A DNA stretch of 64,000 nucleotides from Sipunculus nudus (lineage: Eukaryota; Annelida; Sipuncula; Golfingiida; Sipunculidae), in assembly GCA_026874595.1 (NCBI GenBank), contig CM049313.1:79928659-79992658 (forward strand), read 5' to 3'. The notes beneath the pieces were generated by a model, which saw only the letters and a list, made by a program, of their open reading frames with translations, ran no database searches and was not told the origin of the DNA. A program made the translations under genes and the position numbers. This document shows positions 63,051 through 64,000 of this stretch, piece by piece; the first letter of the stretch is position 1; each line of letters opens with the position of its first letter.

Positions 63051-63117
63051 AACAGAGAGAGAGAGAGAGAATTTATACCGAGGTCATATTTCAGGTTTAC
63101 GAACCACCTAACACCAG

Positions 63118-63540
63118 ATGTACAGTGTAATAACCAGCTCATACACCAGCAGAGAGGGAGCGTCCTGGACTGTAAATGTAATAACCAGCTCATACATCGG
63201 CAGAGAGGGAACCCCGTGGACTGTAATTGTAAGAACCAGCTCATACACCAGCAGAGAGGGAACCCCGTGGACTGTAATTGTAAGAACCAGCTCATACATC
63301 AGCAGAGACGGAGCGTCCTGGACTGTAAATGTAATAACCAGCTCATACACCAGCAGAGAGGGAGCGTCCTGGACTGTAAATGTAATAACCAGCTCATACA
63401 TCAGCAGAGAGGGAGCGTCCTTGACTGTAAATGTAATAACCAGCTCATACATCTGCAGAGAGGGAACCCCGTGGACTGTAATTGTAATAACCAGCTCATA
63501 CACCAGCAGAGAGGGAACCCCGTGGACTGTAAGCACAAGC
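63118..63540. repeat. 51-bp minisatellite with two unit classes
   Basis: Eight units of 51 bp sharing GTAATAACCAGCTCATACAC and CAGCAGAGAGG. Class A continues GAGCGTCCTGGACTGTAAAT and class B AACCCCGTGGACTGTAATT; the order is A B B A A A B B. The + frame at 63012-63662 (216 codons) reads 17-residue repeats NNQLIHQQRGSVLDCKC or NPVDCNC between short non-repeat ends. The other two + frames and a minus frame are open too, so coding is unproven. A GA microsatellite precedes it (63056-63071). Confidence 0.94.
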
Positions 63541-64000
63541 AACACAGCCAGCAACACAACTACACAATCCCTCCTCTATCAGAATATTCCCCTAGAGAAG
63601 GCAGCACAAGCAAAACACCAGCACTGTACTGTTGCACCTTTATATTTACACCAGTGACCTAGAGAGGGCAGCACACGCAACATGGCCTGCACAGCCTGGT
63701 CTCTTTCACACTATTCCCCTATAGGTCACGTGGCCTTATTTGTTAACATGACCAGGGGTCACCAAGCCCTAAACCTGAAGGAGAGTACTGAATGGCCTGG
63801 CTTTTCACTGGTTGGCTCTATCCATCATGTGATGGAGCATCAAAAACACCCCATTGTGTGATTTTTAATTATGTTAAGCATAATCTCCAATAAAATTGAC
63901 AGTATTGGCCTTTTTTTTAAATCTGTGGCCAATCAAAGACATGTCGTCCAAACGCTTGTTTTAGACTGCTTGGAGGGGTATTTTGGGCTTCACTGCATTC
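63541..64000. other. Spacer at right edge, no gene seen
   Basis: Single-copy DNA after the 51-bp array, of moderate GC content. No frame or RNA gene recognised before the window ends. Confidence 0.45.

Overview
This window is eukaryotic, AT-rich and very poor in genes. It is probably from a lophotrochozoan invertebrate, most likely a mollusc. Three things suggest this: an Evx-type homeobox gene with spliceosomal introns, short dispersed repeats ending in GGACGGACGG-type runs as seen in marine invertebrate genomes, and a TTAGGG-like motif. The species cannot be named from the sequence.

One protein-coding gene is well supported: an even-skipped/Evx homeobox gene on the + strand in three exons (42517-42679, 48354-48514, 49021-49554). 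The splice phases agree and predict a 285-residue protein. Its homeodomain (residues 63-122) is split by intron 2 between homeodomain positions 46 and 47. The C-terminus carries LFRPY, which resembles the LFKPY Groucho-recruiting motif of Drosophila Eve. A CCAAT-containing, less AT-rich segment (41640-42120) lies just upstream. Poly(A) signal candidates lie at 50171 and 50366.

Most of the rest is tandem repeat. At least seventeen arrays with unrelated units fill roughly 45 percent of the window: 43 bp (1-3186, split by a 2.1-kb inverted-repeat element), 22 bp with higher-order structure (3.6-8.3 kb), 37 and about 70 bp (8.8-10.2 kb), 35 bp (14.9-17.4 kb), 16 bp (17.7-26.2 kb, bounded by about 115-bp inverted repeats), 37 bp (27.3-28.4 kb), a CpG-rich 15 bp (36.2-36.9 kb), 44 bp (39.9-40.5 kb), 53 bp and ACT triplets inside Evx intron 1, 34 bp at the 3' end of Evx intron 2, 27 bp (50.8-51.2 kb), 42 bp (51.9-53.3 kb), 26 bp (56.6-58.6 kb), about 335 bp (58.9-61.1 kb) and 51 bp (63.1-63.5 kb). 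The long open frames in these arrays come from stop-free units and are not called as genes.

The stretches between arrays hold a decayed LINE 3' end with an ATT-repeat tail (minus strand, 54.5-55.1 kb), a GC-rich mosaic of dispersed repeats (29.2-30.9 kb), a small inverted-repeat element (40.9-41.2 kb), several candidate regulatory islands around Evx, and a few weak exon candidates. The most notable observations are the tandemly multiplied splice acceptor in Evx, the satellite enclosed by inverted repeats, the transposon-like element placed cleanly inside a minisatellite, and an array that can be compared with an unexpanded duplicate of its own locus.
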